Origin: Eleginops maclovinus
Taxonomy: Eukaryota > Chordata > Actinopteri > Perciformes > Eleginopidae
Assembly (NCBI RefSeq): GCF_036324505.1
Contig: NC_086371.1
Location: forward strand, 2,623,501-2,687,500
Reading direction: 5' to 3'
Length of the DNA stretch: 64,000 nt
Both the position numbers and the translations under genes were made by a program. Below the pieces are notes generated by a model. It was not told the origin of the DNA. It searched no databases and worked only from the letters and a program-made list of their open reading frames with translations. Each line of letters starts with the position of its first letter. Positions within the stretch are counted from its first letter, which is position 1. Of this stretch, positions 1 through 12,365 are shown piece by piece.

Positions 1-376
1 GGTGTGGCTGGAAAGAACCTGTAAACTGTTAATAGGCTAATTACAACTGTAAAACGAGTCAGGTCTGAGTCATATTAGAGGCAGAGCTGCTAGTTTCACT
101 CACACAGGGGGAAATCAGTCAGGAAACATTCGGCCACGGTTTATTATGATGGTAAATACGACCGACTGGGGTTTAATGGTTCCTTTCAAAGCGGCAGCCC
201 AATCAGAAAACTGCCTCGTAACAGGAAGGGCATAACAACAAACAAGATGGCTGCACACAAGCTGCAACTGCCTGCTGACTCATGAATAAAAGACGATGTG
301 TCTAACGGCTGCAGCGCCAGTTTGGTCTGAAATATCATGCAAACTTTCAACACAATGGATTAAATTACTGGCTGTT
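1..376. other. Unassigned non-coding DNA
   Basis: No coding, RNA or repeat signal is recognisable in this stretch. Confidence 0.5.
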
Positions 377-434
377 TCTATTATTATTATTGTTGTTATT
401 ATTATTGTTATTATTATTTTTATTATTATTATTC
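377..434. repeat. ATT/TTA trinucleotide microsatellite, imperfect
   Basis: TTA/ATT triplets interrupted by TTG and TTT triplets, read directly in the sequence. A short version of the much longer ATT tract near 12.0 kb. Confidence 0.9.
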
Positions 435-1324
435 GACAATACATTTTGTACAGTCTCTAACAATGCTAACACTGAAGACGCTAACACTTCGTCACTATCT
501 GTGTTCTGTCAGGTAGATTTGATCACATGAAAAGAAAGTGGCTCTTGTCCTTGATTAGGAATGTTGGCCTGAATCCAAACCCAACCCTACACACTCCTAG
601 CTCCAACTTTATTCTCACCCTCAGCTGAATGAGGCTCCCTTCTTTCAGGTGGAGGGTGGAAAATGCAGCAGCGAACTTTGTTACAAACTCCTCTTTGCGG
701 CCGAAACAGGAAATCAGAAAACAATACTTATAGTAAAACTCCAATGAACTATTGTGGCGTTTCTTTTGTTTGTTTTGTTAACACATCTGATCTGATCGGA
801 TGTTGATGAGTGGCTTGGTTTTTGCCACAGTCCCTGTATACATCCAAACAGACACATGAACACGTGTACCGTTTTCTAGACCAGACACGGGTAGGCCTAT
901 GTGGTGAGTGCAAAAATATAACATATAATGTAGACTTCAAGTTAGCATCTCTATGAACATATTTATGTCTTTTATTTTATGCAATTTACTCGTAAATGTT
1001 TGCACAGATCTGTTATTACACAGCGTGTTTCATGACGGACACAAGCACAGTTGAATCTGGTTTGATAACTTCCTGTCGGGGCAGAAGTGGTTAGGAGGAG
1101 GGTTTGGTTTGGGATTGAGTCTTCAAACAAAGTCTTCCAGCAGAGGTTTAGGTTAGTCCAGAATAAATATGATTGTGATGAGCTGTGAGTGTTCATGGAG
1201 TTGCTGAAAGTCTCTTTCTTGAATTATTAACCGCTCTGTATCTCGTCTCTGATCCGAGAGGACGGGGGGCCACCGGTAACACAGACTCTTTCAGGGACCC
1301 ACAACTTTATTTCGAACTGACCGC

Positions 1325-1328
<4 letters not shown>
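435..1328. other. Unassigned non-coding DNA
   Basis: Only short open frames (60-75 codons) occur here, on either strand. None has a recognisable domain or splice context. No repeat was recognised. Confidence 0.45.

Positions 1329-1329
<1 letters not shown>

Positions 1330-1379
<50 letters not shown>
1330..1379. repeat. Compound (CT)n-(CA)n microsatellite
   Basis: About 18 CT dinucleotides run directly into about 7 CA dinucleotides. A 69-codon open frame across it simply translates the repeat as Ser-Leu and Thr-His. Confidence 0.95.
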
Positions 1380-1585
1380 TGGTCCGAACTGTGAACCAGG
1401 GCGTCCATCTTGGCCTGAGGCTTCACCAGCGGGCCTGCAGGGAGAGAGACGTCCTCTCCGACAGCAAAGGTTAATAATTCTGCTCCTGACTCTGCGGGAC
1501 CCGTCTCGCCGCTACAGCCACGATTTAATCAAACGGAAAGAGAGGTGAGGCCCGCGCTGCGCTGCCAACGGACCGGCCGACCAAA

Positions 1586-2029
<444 letters not shown>

Positions 2030-2030
<1 letters not shown>

Positions 2031-2770
2031 TGCCAATGGAGTGGTGCAGTAATGAGTCCTTCTGGTTCCCCCAAAGTCAATGATTTTTTTATCGCGTCTT
2101 TTGGTTAGAAGCCTGAATTAAGGTCTTTCGGTTTAAACAAGATGTAGTTCCTTTACAGCCCAACATTAGCCGCCTTTAGCTTAGCGGTGGTGACGTGAAG
2201 TCATGTGACCGTGCTGTAGTTCCTTTATAGCCCAACATTAGCCGCCTTTAGCTTAGCGGTGGTGACGTGAAGTCATGTGACCGTGCTGTAGTTCCTTTAT
2301 AGCCCAACATTAGCCTCCTTTAGCTTAGCGGTGGTGACGTGAAGTCATGTGACCCTGCTGTAGTTCCTTTACAGCCCAACATTAGCCGCCTTTAGCTTAG
2401 CGGTGGAGACCTGAAGTCATGTGACCGTGCTGTAGTTCCTTTATAGCCCAACATTAGCCTCCTTTAGCTTAGCGGTGGTGACATGAAGTCATGTGACCGT
2501 GCTGTAGTTCCTTTATAGCCCAACATTAGCCGCCTTTAGCTTAGCGGTGCTGACGTGAAGTCATGTGACCGTGCTGTAGTTCCTTTATAGCTTAACAAAC
2601 AGGAGTTGCATTGCAAAACCTGTAAGAATCATAAACGTGTGTTTGCCACAGAACTTATTGTCTGCAATGTACCAAAATGCAATTGGGAAATCCCATTGCT
2701 TTTTGGTTGAGGGAGCCCTGGCGTGTCTACATACAAGAATACATCATCTCCTCATAGCTCTATTAAATCA
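2030..2770 (+). mobile_element. Dispersed element carrying the first 72-bp array
   Basis: The left flank (about 2030-2142) has AGTGGTGCAGTAATGAGTCC followed by TTTTGGTTAGAAGCCTGAA and an AAGGTCT motif. Both motifs recur near 26.27/26.71, 38.72 and 43.62 kb. The right flank (about 2595-2770) has TTTGCCACA, TCTGCAAT and GGGAAATCCCATTGCTTTTT. It recurs after the arrays or units near 6.2 and 39.1 kb, inverted near 29.2 and 48.4 kb, and alone near 44.3 kb. No open reading frame lies inside, so it would be non-autonomous. I could not define terminal repeats or a target-site duplication, so the edges are approximate. The alternative is a segmental or satellite-like dispersal rather than transposition. 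Confidence 0.6.
2143..2595 (+). repeat. 72-bp tandem array A, about 6.3 units
   Basis: The motif TGTAGTTCC recurs at 2143, 2215, 2287, 2359, 2431, 2503 and 2575, an exact 72-bp period. Each unit reads TGTAGTTCCTTTATAGCC, then a TTAGCYKCCTTTAGCTTAGC block, then TGACGTGAAGTCATGTGACC. Units differ by a few substitutions, many at CpG sites (for example TGACGTG to TGACATG). The unit contains CRE-like TGACGTG and M-box/E-box-like AGTCATGTG. The site matches are visible, but binding is not shown. Confidence 0.95.
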
Positions 2771-4230
2771 AAGCATCACCAATGCTGTTTTCATCCCTCA
2801 TCAGAACTGATTAAAGAGAGATTTTCTGGAACTAAAAGGTGAAAACAGGTATTTTTCTCCAGGTGTTCTTGCAGCTTTTCTTGCTCAAAGCACATTACTG
2901 GTCTCTGTCTCAGACCAGCGCTTAGCCTGTAGAAATGTGAGTGTGGGTTTAATGGAAAGCGGTCCGGTTCTTGGCGCCGTTCAGATCAGATTTGGGCGTG
3001 GGGCCGAGCTCAGGCCGCAGACAAAGTCTTGGCAGATCGAACGTGTCCTGATGCCAAGAGGAGAGAGGGAAGCCTTTGAAGCTCACAACCTGTCTGATGT
3101 GCATTGACCTATGATAATGGCTCTGATGTGTTTGATCTTTACTTCTGGAAATAACATAAAATCTCTCATGACCTTTAGGAAGTTTAGCATGACCAGTAAA
3201 CTGATCTTACCTGTACGGTCCTTTACATGCAGGTTTTAACGCATTAACAGTGATTAAAGGAAATACATCTGGAAACTGCTTGGTTGTAAAAACCACGGTA
3301 TTGTCCTTTAATCCGGTTTCACACACCTGCTCTGCCTTGGAGCGGCTACCTCTCCACCCCCTGCTTTAGGCTGATAAATAGGCTGCAATTTCACACGACA
3401 GTCCCCCTTTGTGCACTTTTAAATGAAAATTAATAACTGTCACGCTAATGGAAAGATTAATTGATCTCAATGGTAACCCTGCTATTCTCCATAATGCATA
3501 TTTACGTAAAAAAAACACACATTATTCCGGAGAGCAGAGCTGTATCTTCGCTTCCTCTTATCATCCTGCTGCGAGCCTTTATCAGCAGAAAGAAAGCGTA
3601 TCTCCTCACCACAGAGCAATGTGAAAATTACCCTGCTTTTATAATCATAATTCATGCATCTTTAAATAAATGTAGTTTTTCGGAGAGGCTGACTCAGGAC
3701 TTTCTCTGTTTTTTCCTAGAAGTCCAACTCTTCTGGTTCATAACAAAACTGCCTGATCAACAGGCTCGTCCAAATTGGTTATGATACATTTTTTAATAAA
3801 CAGAAAGCCTTTTGTGCAGAATTAAAAACTCATATACGTCTTTGCGAGTCGTTCTGCTCTTTAAATCAACCAGAGATTCTAAAAAGGGTGTCATTATGAA
3901 GCAGCAGAGAAAGAGAATACTTTTTCCATTACATCTTTAACCACTAATGCGCCTGCAGGCAGGGATGCTGTGGCCTGAAAAAGTCTCTTCTTCTGGCCGA
4001 AAATGCACAAAGATTTCCTGATATTACGGGATATCAGAAGAGACGACACTTCCACGAGATTGTGGATGTTTTGGGGTGCAGTTTTGGTCTTGGTTTCACA
4101 ATGTCATTTAAAGTATTGCAAAGTTATAATCTATATTCCATCATCTGTAGCTCTACCAGGAGGAGCAAAGGACGCTTCACATAAATGTAGACACAAACAA
4201 ACAACACAATGTCTCCCAGGGATAACAGAG
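2770..4230. other. Unassigned non-coding DNA
   Basis: AT-rich, with moderate-complexity sequence. The longest frame, 107 codons at 3461-3784, has no recognisable motif. Nothing else is supported. Confidence 0.45.
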
Positions 4231-4234
4231 TTAA

Positions 4235-4600
4235 CTAAAGCTGTGTCCCAAATCCCATACTTCTGCACATAACTGTATTATTTTCAGTGTGTATGAGTGT
4301 GTCCCAATAGGAAGTATGGCAAAATACACTACGAGTGCTCGGATGAGGTGGTGATAACGGTCAAAAAGACTCACCACCGCTAACCAGTCGGGATCATGGT
4401 TGCTGATGGACACAGCAATATCCACAGAGAATTACACGTGGGTTTTTTCTATATTACTATGGACAAAGTACACATGCCACTACACAAGTGTGGAAAATAA
4501 TATAGGGGTAATTGAGCAGATTCAGTAGCGAACGATAACATTGCCAGCTAGCTAACAACGACAATCGTCACTTTGGATGAGCGCACAGCAGCCGTGTTCA
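4235..4600. repeat. Possible diverged MITE-like dispersed repeat
   Basis: The opening CTGTGTCCCAAATCCCATAC and an internal GTATGGCAAAATRCAC-type block with AACGGTCAA resemble a common teleost 'tgtcccaaat' short element. A related block (TGTATGGCAAAATGCACGAT, then AACGGTCAACA) occurs near 20.21-20.26 kb. The boundaries and family are uncertain. Confidence 0.35.
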
Positions 4601-5384
4601 ATTAATGACTATAGGCCGTGATTCATACAACAGATAAGTGTTCGGAGTGAAGGACATGGCAGTGTACTGAGGAGAGTATCCGAACAGAGACACGGTATCA
4701 GTCTGCAGGCCGAGGTGTTCAAGGTTTCCATAGATGAAAATGTGCCATTCTGCACAACAAGTATTTGTAATTTTGCACAGAGGTGTTCCACCGCTGGTTT
4801 TACGTGATGTTTCTGAGCTCTTGTTATGTTAACTAACCGGTCTGAGTAAAGGTAACTGGAATCCAGGGAAGGAAAAATAAGTTTCTTCATGGCTTCATAT
4901 AGCAGTAAGAGCATTTTCAGTCACAGAATATATCAAAATCCCTCCCTAAAAACATGCTCCATCCAGCATTACCCAGGGACAAGCACCTGCGCCTGATAAG
5001 AACACCTTACGAGTCTCACATTACAATAAGGGGGAGGTAATTCAGGAATATATTGAAGGCCTTCACCATGTAGCACCTGGGGCTGAGCAGCATGATTTAG
5101 AAATGAATCGGCAGCATGAAGAGAGGAGGCTGCCGAGCGAAGAAAGTGTCGATCCCACAGGATGCTGCTTTCCTGGGAAACGTTCATGTGAGAAAGAGCA
5201 GACTAACATGTTTGGAAGGAAATGTAGGTATTTATTTTTTCATTGATGGTGTCTGATATCCATTTACAAACACACATAAGCAGACTATGCATTTGAATTA
5301 AATGTAGTTCATCAAAATAAGTTTGAAAATATGTAAATATGTAATTGGGGCCATTTCCACAGTGCTCATTATGTGTGGTTTAAA
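4600..5384. other. Unassigned non-coding DNA
   Basis: Two minus-strand frames (101 and 72 codons) show no recognisable domain. No repeat was recognised. Confidence 0.4.
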
Positions 5385-6290
5385 AGTGGGCGGGGTCTAA
5401 ATTGTGATTGGCCAAGGGTTATGATGTAATGGAAGCCAATCAAGATAAATACTCAGAGAAGTTTAATTAATATATGATTGTCAGCTTGAATTGGGAAGGC
5501 ACGCTTTAAACGCGATTGAGTGGAATGAGTCCTATAACCCAGAAATGAGTTAGCATCTTACCAATTCCATTTCCCTAGTCTCACAGTCGATGTTTTTCAG
5601 ATTTGTTTTTGGGTGTTGGAGTAAAATGTGGTCTGTGGTTAACAGACGCTGAAGAGATTTTAACATTTAGTATACAACATAAAATACGTTGGTAATGTGG
5701 TGGTGACGTGAAGTCATGTGACCGTGCTGTAGTTCCTTTATAGCCCAACATTAGCCTCCTTTAGCTTAGCGGTGGTGACGTGAAGTCATGTGACCGTGCT
5801 GTAGTTCCTTTATAGCCCGGCATTAGCTGCCTTTAGCTTAGCGGTGGTGACGTGAAGTCATGTGACCATGCTGTAGTTCCTTTATAGCCCAACATTAGCC
5901 TCCTTTAGCTTAGCGGTGGTGACGTGAAGTCATGTGACCGTGCTGTAGTTCCTTTATAGACCAACATTAGCCGCCTTTAGCTTAGCGGTGGTGACGTGAA
6001 GTCATGTGACCATGCTGTAGTTCCTTTATAGACCAACATTAGCCGCCTTTAGCTTAGCGGTGTTGATGTGAAGTCATGTGACCGTGCTGTAGTTCCTCTA
6101 TAACGTTAACTTTTTGTGTCTGGAGATGGCATTTACGGAAATTATCCTGCTGAACAAAACGTTTAAATATCATGTACTTTTCTTTGCCACAAATGTGGTT
6201 TTCTGCAATATTCCTAAATCCAGTGGAAAAACCCCATTGGTTATTCGGTAAGGGAACCAGGGAGATGCTTACATCTGGGTCAGCTTTAAG
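5385..6290 (+). mobile_element. Dispersed element carrying the second 72-bp array
   Basis: The left part starts with AAAGTGGGCGGGG, shared with copies near 36.24 and 38.37 kb. It continues through GGAATGAGTCCTATAACCC, GTGGTCTGTGGTTAAC and ACGCTGAAGAGATTTT, matching the left flank of the 38.4-kb copy. The right part (about 6104-6290) has TTATCCTGCTGAACAAAACG, TTTGCCACA, TCTGCAATATTCCTAAATCC and CCCCATTGGTTATTCGG. This is the fullest copy with a multi-unit array. No coding potential and no defined termini. Confidence 0.62.
5700..6103 (+). repeat. 72-bp tandem array B, about 5.6 units
   Basis: TGTAGTTCC recurs at 5728, 5800, 5872, 5944, 6016 and 6088 (period 72). The unit is the same as in array A, in the same orientation. 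The array begins part-way through a unit (GTGGTGACGTGAAGTC) and ends with TGTAGTTCCTCTATAACG. Confidence 0.95.
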
Positions 6291-6915
6291 AAATGCGTCT
6301 TCACTGCACCACCTTACACCAGGCCTGTAACTGTATGTATATATTATTATGTTTCTGTTTCCAAAACATCCTCTTTACAAGTGAGTTACTCTGCTCTTCA
6401 TGTCGGGGATCTCCTCTGGATCCTGTGAAGAGTTAAAGGGAGGATTAAAAGACTGAGCTCGCCTGCGACTGGACTCCAGCCAGAGTCTTTCTCGGTTCAC
6501 GTGTTTGGGTTTGCACGGTTTCGGGTTTTGACCTGTGGGAGCGTTCAATTAGAGCGACAGACCGCCTCGATCGATCTCAGACGGGAGTTTGAAAGGTGGC
6601 CAAGTCCTGCAGAGTTTGATCCAGCTCTGCCTTTTTTTTGGCTGCCCAGACACTGCCCTGTTCATCAGGAGGAAACCCGAGGAATTTCGGCTCAAACTGC
6701 CAGAGAATCTTTTGGATTCATTCAGACGACCACAAACATATTTTAGGAACCCATGAAGCTCAGTTTTCACCTTTTAATAGACAGTGGACGGGAGAAGGGA
6801 GTAAAATGGCAATAAGCACAGTGTTTGTTGAAGGCAAAATATCTAAAAATATCTCAATGTATTGTGGAGTTGCAGAAAAACCCCAGCCACCAAACAGTAT
6901 TCCAAAGACTAAATG
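6290..6915. other. Unassigned non-coding DNA
   Basis: The sequence is locally more GC-rich around 6.45-6.75 kb. Overlapping short frames on both strands share no family motif. No gene is supported. Confidence 0.4.
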
Positions 6916-6919
6916 AAAA

Positions 6920-7265
6920 TCCTTGTTTCGAACAGATCCCTTTCCTGTGGTGTGTTAGAATGGTTTTAGTGCATGTAAATGGTCTGCAAAGGCTAGAATC
7001 CCTGTATTCCCTGTAGACGGAGCTTCTCCCCCTGCCTGAAACACCTCCATTGGACTCCTTTGTTTACTTCACGAACAATCACCATGACATCACCATGACA
7101 TCACCATGTAACGCTCACACTTCTAGCATTCCAACAATTTGTACGTGATACGCTAAGGCGGCGGGACATCTCTAAGCTGTTGTCGAATCACAACAGAGTC
7201 GGCCAGCTAACCAATCAGAGCAGACTGGGCTCTGGTTTCAGACAGAGGGTGAAAAGAGGTTGTTG
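6920..7265 (-). mobile_element. Copy of a short dispersed element (shared with 52.2 and 63.6 kb)
   Basis: Read on the minus strand it has CCCTCTGTCTGAAACCAGAG, CTGCTCTGATTGGTTAGCTG, AGAGATGTCCCGCC and CCTTTGCAGACCATTTACAT. These blocks occur in the same order at about 52.22-52.42 and 63.57-63.81 kb. It has an internal duplicated CATCACCATGA (7080-7106). Its terminal repeats are not clear. Confidence 0.7.
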
Positions 7266-7269
7266 TGAC

Positions 7270-8770
7270 CGGGTATGGAAAGTTTTTTTAGCTACCGATC
7301 TAAATTTTATCATCAGAATTCATGTATTTTTAAAGGGAGGCTGACTCTATATTTTCCTCACAGTACTTTTAATAGTTCACTACAAAACTTTCTGATCAAC
7401 AAGCTCGTTAAAATTGGTTGTGATAAGTTTACTTTACAGAGTAAATCATCTTTAAGATCCAAACGGCTTATGTAATCAACCTGGGATTAAATTAAGGATT
7501 GGTGCTGTTATTATAAAGCTAAAGAATAAAGAGGAAGAAGGAAAGTGTATTGAATTTTAATGATCAATATTCTGTATAACACATAGCATGAAGGTGAGAG
7601 CTGTTTAGGCTGAGAGTGAATTAAGCAGAATTACAGGACAATCTAGTAATTACCCAACCATTTCATTTTATTACCGCCATTTCATTTTATTTGTCTTAGT
7701 CTGGAGGAACCCTGAGCGCCTTCTAACGAGCTCAGGTCCAAATACCGGGGCTCGTTACCTTCGTGGGGAAGCCATCTGTTGGATCCTCTCTCCGTTAATA
7801 TCGTAGGAGAGTTAAAGTCTGACAGGGATAATGCATTTTGGTTAGGGAGCGGGAACCACTGCAGAGGAGTGGACAGAATCCTTCATTCTTTATTTTATTT
7901 TCAGAAATTGAAATGGTAAAATATAATCAATAAATAATAAAATATTGCAAATAATTAAACAAAATTATTAAACTAATTTATACATTTTTTAATTGTTTTA
8001 TAATTTTATATTTTATTTTTCTTTAATAATTGAATGGTGGTGGAAAATGCAGTCTTTAGGCGGCTTTTATTTGTGGATTATTAATATCTATGACATTTAT
8101 AATATCTGATTCTTGATGGCCATTATGAAAACTCAACAGAAAAGGCAGCAGCTTCATGAGTGTAAACCCAGAGCAGTAAACACTTTACTTTTCATTGGGC
8201 CTGTGACTGATCTTTAGTGACTCCTTTACCCATTTCATCTCTAATCTGGCCTCCTGTCTGTTCTTAAATGAGCATTAAAGCATCAGCCCCGGTGCGTGTT
8301 GATCTGTTTTGCTGCTGTTTATCCTCCCGCAGCTCGTCAGTCCTCCGGCATGTTGCACGCATGTTTAGCTGCAGCTCAAACATCGTAAAGCTTTTATCTC
8401 ACTGCGGTGTGAGGGCGCTTCCTCACGGCACAAAGTCCCGCTGTGTGTTTATCCTGTGTGACAGCTCTATGTGCAAACTGTGGCAAACATGCATGTGAGT
8501 CACGATGCACTGAATCAGCGAGATGTTGGTGATAAGTGGAGGGAGTCTCATTCCTACGCTGGACCGACATGTTGCTGTCTTACATTCAAACGTTTTGCTG
8601 TCAAAACAAAGCAAAACGCAGGCTTCTACTTCGAGGATACAGTACATTGTCAGTTCCATTTTATCTCACCAAACACTCGGCTGTTTACTTCCTTACATCT
8701 CTGATATTTACCCTCACACAAACGTCCTACGATGATTGCTAAATAACAATTCAGAAGTGGGATGTTAATG
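7270..8770. other. Unassigned non-coding DNA
   Basis: Includes a very AT-rich stretch around 7.88-8.03 kb (poly-ATT/ATA mixtures). Several overlapping frames at 8268-8742 in different phases are not supported as exons. The end of the stretch (8775-8808) has TCAATCAATCAAGTTTATTC, resembling the end of a common fish short repeat with the same wording (CAAGTTTATTTGTA). Confidence 0.4.
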
Positions 8771-8807
8771 GAAGCATCAATCAATCAAGTTTATTCATAC
8801 AACCCAT

Positions 8808-9633
8808 CCACGACTCAGGAGCCAGGATTCAGGGTCCACGACTCAGGAGCCAGGATTCAGGGTCCACGACTCAGGAGCCAGGATTCAGGGTCCACGACTC
8901 AGTATCCAGGATTCAGGGTCCACGACTCAGGAGCCAGGATTCAGGGTCCACGACTCTGGAGCCAGGATTCAGGGTCCACGACTCAGTATCCAGGATTCAG
9001 GGTCCACGACTCAGGGTCCACGACTCAGGAGCCAGGATTCAGGGTCCAGGATTCAGGGTCCATGACTCAGGATCCACTACTCAAGATCCACGACTCAGGA
9101 GCCACGACTCAAGATCCACAACTCAAGATCCATGACTCAAGATCCACGACTCAGGATCCACTTCTGAGGATCCACGCTCAGGATCTATGACTCAGGTTCC
9201 AGGACTCAGAATCCACCACTTTGACTCGGGATCTACGACTCAGGATCCACACTCAGGATCCACGACTCAAGATCCACACTCAGGATCTACGACTCAGGGT
9301 CCAGGACTCAGAACCACAACTCAGGACCACAGCAACAGGCACAACCACAACACAGGCTCCAGGACTCAGGATCCACGACCTTTGATCCAGGACTCAGAAT
9401 CCAGGACTCAGGATCCACAACCTGTGATCCACTACTCAGGATCCACGACTCAGGACCACAGCGACAGGCACAGCCACGACCTGTGATCCAGGACTCAGGA
9501 TCCACGACTCAGGACCACAGCGACAGGCACAGCCACGACCTGTGATCCAGGAGTCAGGATCAAGGACTCAGGATCCACAACCTGTGAACCAGGACTCAGG
9601 ATCAAGGACTCAGGATCCAGGACTCAAGATCCA
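8808..9633 (+). repeat. GACTCAGGATCC-type minisatellite with a 28-bp compound unit at its left
   Basis: CCACGACTCAGG and CCAGGATTCAGGGT alternate as a 28-bp unit from 8808 (repeats at 8808 and 8836). It then degrades into 12-14-bp units such as GACTCAGGATCCAC. Later copies carry ACCACAGCGACAGGCACAGC and CGACCTGTGATCC insertions that are themselves repeated near 9.46 and 9.53 kb. The 142- and 99-codon frames here are repeat translations (Ser-Thr-Thr-Gln-Asp-Pro type), not genes. Confidence 0.93.
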
Positions 9634-9699
9634 CCACCCAAGGACTTTATAGAGAAATACATTATCATGAAAGCTGATCAAACTGCAGCCGAGTTAAAG

Positions 9700-10610
9700 T
9701 ACTGATTTTCATTTGAAAACTCAATGCTACACAAATAGAAACGATGAACAGAAGCAGCACTAACTCCCATTCTTCTCTCAGAAAGACACCATTATCATAT
9801 TTTACTTGCTTATATAAAGCTCGTTTTCAGTCAGTAGCAAGAACACTTTCAGAACAAATTATTTCAAACAGTAAGCGACTGGACTTTGAAAAGCGTGATG
9901 AAATATAACTTATTATTACATAGATGTACTCTCTGTCTGTCAGTCAAAAGAATAGACAGAGAATTTAATGGAACAAGATGTCTTAAGATGAAATATAACT
10001 CACGTAATTGGACTTTAATGCAGTGGAAACACAACCGTTAGTGGAAGAGAATACATCAATGCTTACTCAGGATAAATGCCAGTTCTCAAAAAATGCAGTT
10101 CTAGTCAATTTTGTCATTTTTGATTTGATTTTTAATTTTGAAACTCAAATGCAACAAAATTAGAAAGCCTAAAGAGAAGTAATGATAACTCACATTCCTC
10201 CAAACAGAAAGACACCATAATGACATTTTCTTAGCCTATACAAAACTCTTTTTCGATCAGCAGCAAGAGGACTTTCAGAACCAATAATTCAAGTTGAAAG
10301 AAATATTTATGAATATTTCCAGACCCGTCAAAAGAACACATATGGAGAAAATGAAGGTGAAACAAATGAGAAAATTATGAAATGAAAGACCTGTGGATAA
10401 ATGCAGAAGTAAATGAATAGTGAGTGAAAGATAAGATGACCTGATATAAATTATGTTCTCTTTTTTATTTTATTTAAATGGATTAAAACCACAAAAACTG
10501 AGTGGAATAAAGAGAATTTGAAGCAACGATAACTCACATCACCATTATGACATATTTCTGCTCATACAAAACTCCTTTTCAGTGAGCAGCAAGATCAAGT
10601 TATCCTCGAT
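9700..10610. repeat. Diverged tandem repeat, three copies
   Basis: Related blocks containing GAAAGACACCATWATSA followed by TATAMAAACTCKTTTTC and CAGCAAGA recur near 9.78, 10.21 and 10.54 kb (spacings about 425 and 330 bp). ATGAAATATAACT also recurs (9.90 and 9.99 kb). Divergence is high, so this is an old local amplification. Confidence 0.6.
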
Positions 10611-10644
10611 TGGCAGAAATGTGTTTCTATTCTCATATGTGAAA

Positions 10645-10925
10645 AGGAGAAGCTCTCTATTCCTTCATCCTTCTTCTTCTTCTGTCTTTTAGGTCGCTGC
10701 CTGCGGGCCCGAGGTCACGATGCCGCTTAATTAGCGAGATGTTTGAAAACGGCTCCTGGCGACGTCGACACAAGACGACGAGATCGCTCACGACATGGCG
10801 CCCGCGGTCGGCACGATTCCTCCCCGCGGAGAAATGGGAAGTCACTGTACGATTATTCCTCCAACTTTGTGCATGAAGTGTGTCATTGCTTTAAGGCTGA
10901 TTGGGAGAACTTAATGGAGGGTTAT
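10645..10925. other. GC-rich, CpG-containing block; possible conserved non-coding element
   Basis: Repeat-free sequence with homeodomain-type TTAATTAGC next to CpG-rich DNA (GGCGACGTCGACACAAGACG). It is preceded by a polypyrimidine stretch ending TTTTAG at about 10.69 kb that looks like a splice acceptor. No frame downstream is recognisable as an exon. Conservation is only suspected from its texture. Confidence 0.25.
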
Positions 10926-12000
10926 GAGACTGGGAAATGTTTGGGGGGGGGGGGTTGTTTTTGCTGCTGATATGGGTCAATGTTGATGGATGATTTTTTT
11001 TTTCTTTTTTTAAATTTCCACTTTCCTAGGGGAAATAATGTGTGTGGACAGAAAAAGGAGCTCTCAATATTGTAGCGGGTCTGTTTGCCTGGCAAAGACT
11101 CATTATACTGGATATTACTGTGGCAGGAGCCGTGGGGGGTGGGGGGGGGGGTCTCTGATGAAAATATTGATGACCCTGAAGCCAAAAATAAAGAAAGTTT
11201 TCTGAAGAAGAGTCTCTTTGTGAAGTTGAAAACTTCCAGATGAGAGAGGCTTCAGGTCTTCCTGACGCTGCACAGAGTCATTAAAAAAACCTCAAATATT
11301 GTACGTTTAGGAGGAACACCACGCTCATTTTCATCCATTTATTTGCACAGTTTTACCACTTTTCTTGATCCTTCACAGTATTTATACATTAGCTATAATT
11401 AGCTACAACTCCAGTTTCCACAGTGTATTCCCCTCTTGTTGCTTTAGAATCATTAAATGTACTTAAGTGCACAAAAAGCCTTTAAAGTGTATAATTGAGT
11501 TATTCATGGCACTGTTTTTTAACTTGCATAACATCACATTTCTTGTCTTACCAAAGGGCCAATTAGTATCTGTAATATCTTCATTTTAATTACATCTGCT
11601 TGCTTTAGTCAAATGGCTTAATTATAATTTTACACAAACAAGGATTTTGACTCGAGTATTTAAAGAATCTGTAAATATATGAAGCAATAACACACTGACT
11701 GATCGTGCATAATGCAGAGTGTAAAGGGTGCTTGGATACATACGTATGGACTTATTAATCTAGCAGGTTTGGCTAGTGTTTATAATTATCAGTCACAGCT
11801 GTAGGAGTATGTTTGCTCTTGAAGGAAAATCAACAATGACTAAAATAAAAAATATATATAGAAATATATTAGTGTCACCATGGCCTTTGACCCTAACCCG
11901 TCACAGTTCCCCTGCTCCCAGTCCTTCTGCTATTCATTTATTTAACTTTATTATTTGCCTTACTTTGTTTGTTTTGTTGTCTGGCCCTACCTCATGTATT
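10926..12000. other. Unassigned DNA with two G-run clusters
   Basis: G-runs lie at 10942-10953 and 11133-11152 (two long G-tracts split by a T), which could form G-quadruplexes. The rest is AT-rich with no gene or known repeat. Confidence 0.5.
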
Positions 12001-12007
12001 TTATGTC

Positions 12008-12024
12008 ATCTATTATTATTGTAA

Positions 12025-12101
<77 letters not shown>

Positions 12102-12106
12102 GTTGT

Positions 12107-12144
<38 letters not shown>

Positions 12145-12186
12145 TTTATCATTATTATTGTTATTATTATTATTATTGTTATTGTT

Positions 12187-12217
<31 letters not shown>

Positions 12218-12231
12218 TTATTATTATTCTC

Positions 12232-12297
<66 letters not shown>

Positions 12298-12299
12298 GC

Positions 12300-12342
<43 letters not shown>

Positions 12343-12365
12343 GTTATTATTATTATTTTTAACAA
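12008..12365. repeat. (ATT)n trinucleotide microsatellite, about 350 bp
   Basis: Nearly continuous ATT triplets with scattered ATG, ATC, TTT and GTT variants. Open frames on both strands (poly-Ile, Leu, Tyr, Asn) are artefacts of this composition. Confidence 0.97.

Noticed and set aside
8762..9486. Open frames of 142 and 99 codons with Ser/Thr/Gln/Asp-rich repeats, resembling a low-complexity protein
   Set aside because: They coincide exactly with the minisatellite, run in different phases and have no unique sequence or splice context. Frames stay open because the unit lacks stop codons.
10690..10970. A possible exon after the splice-acceptor-like TTCTTCTTCTGTCTTTTAG
   Set aside because: No downstream frame is recognisable as a protein domain and no matching donor or partner exon is visible, so it was left as a possible regulatory block.
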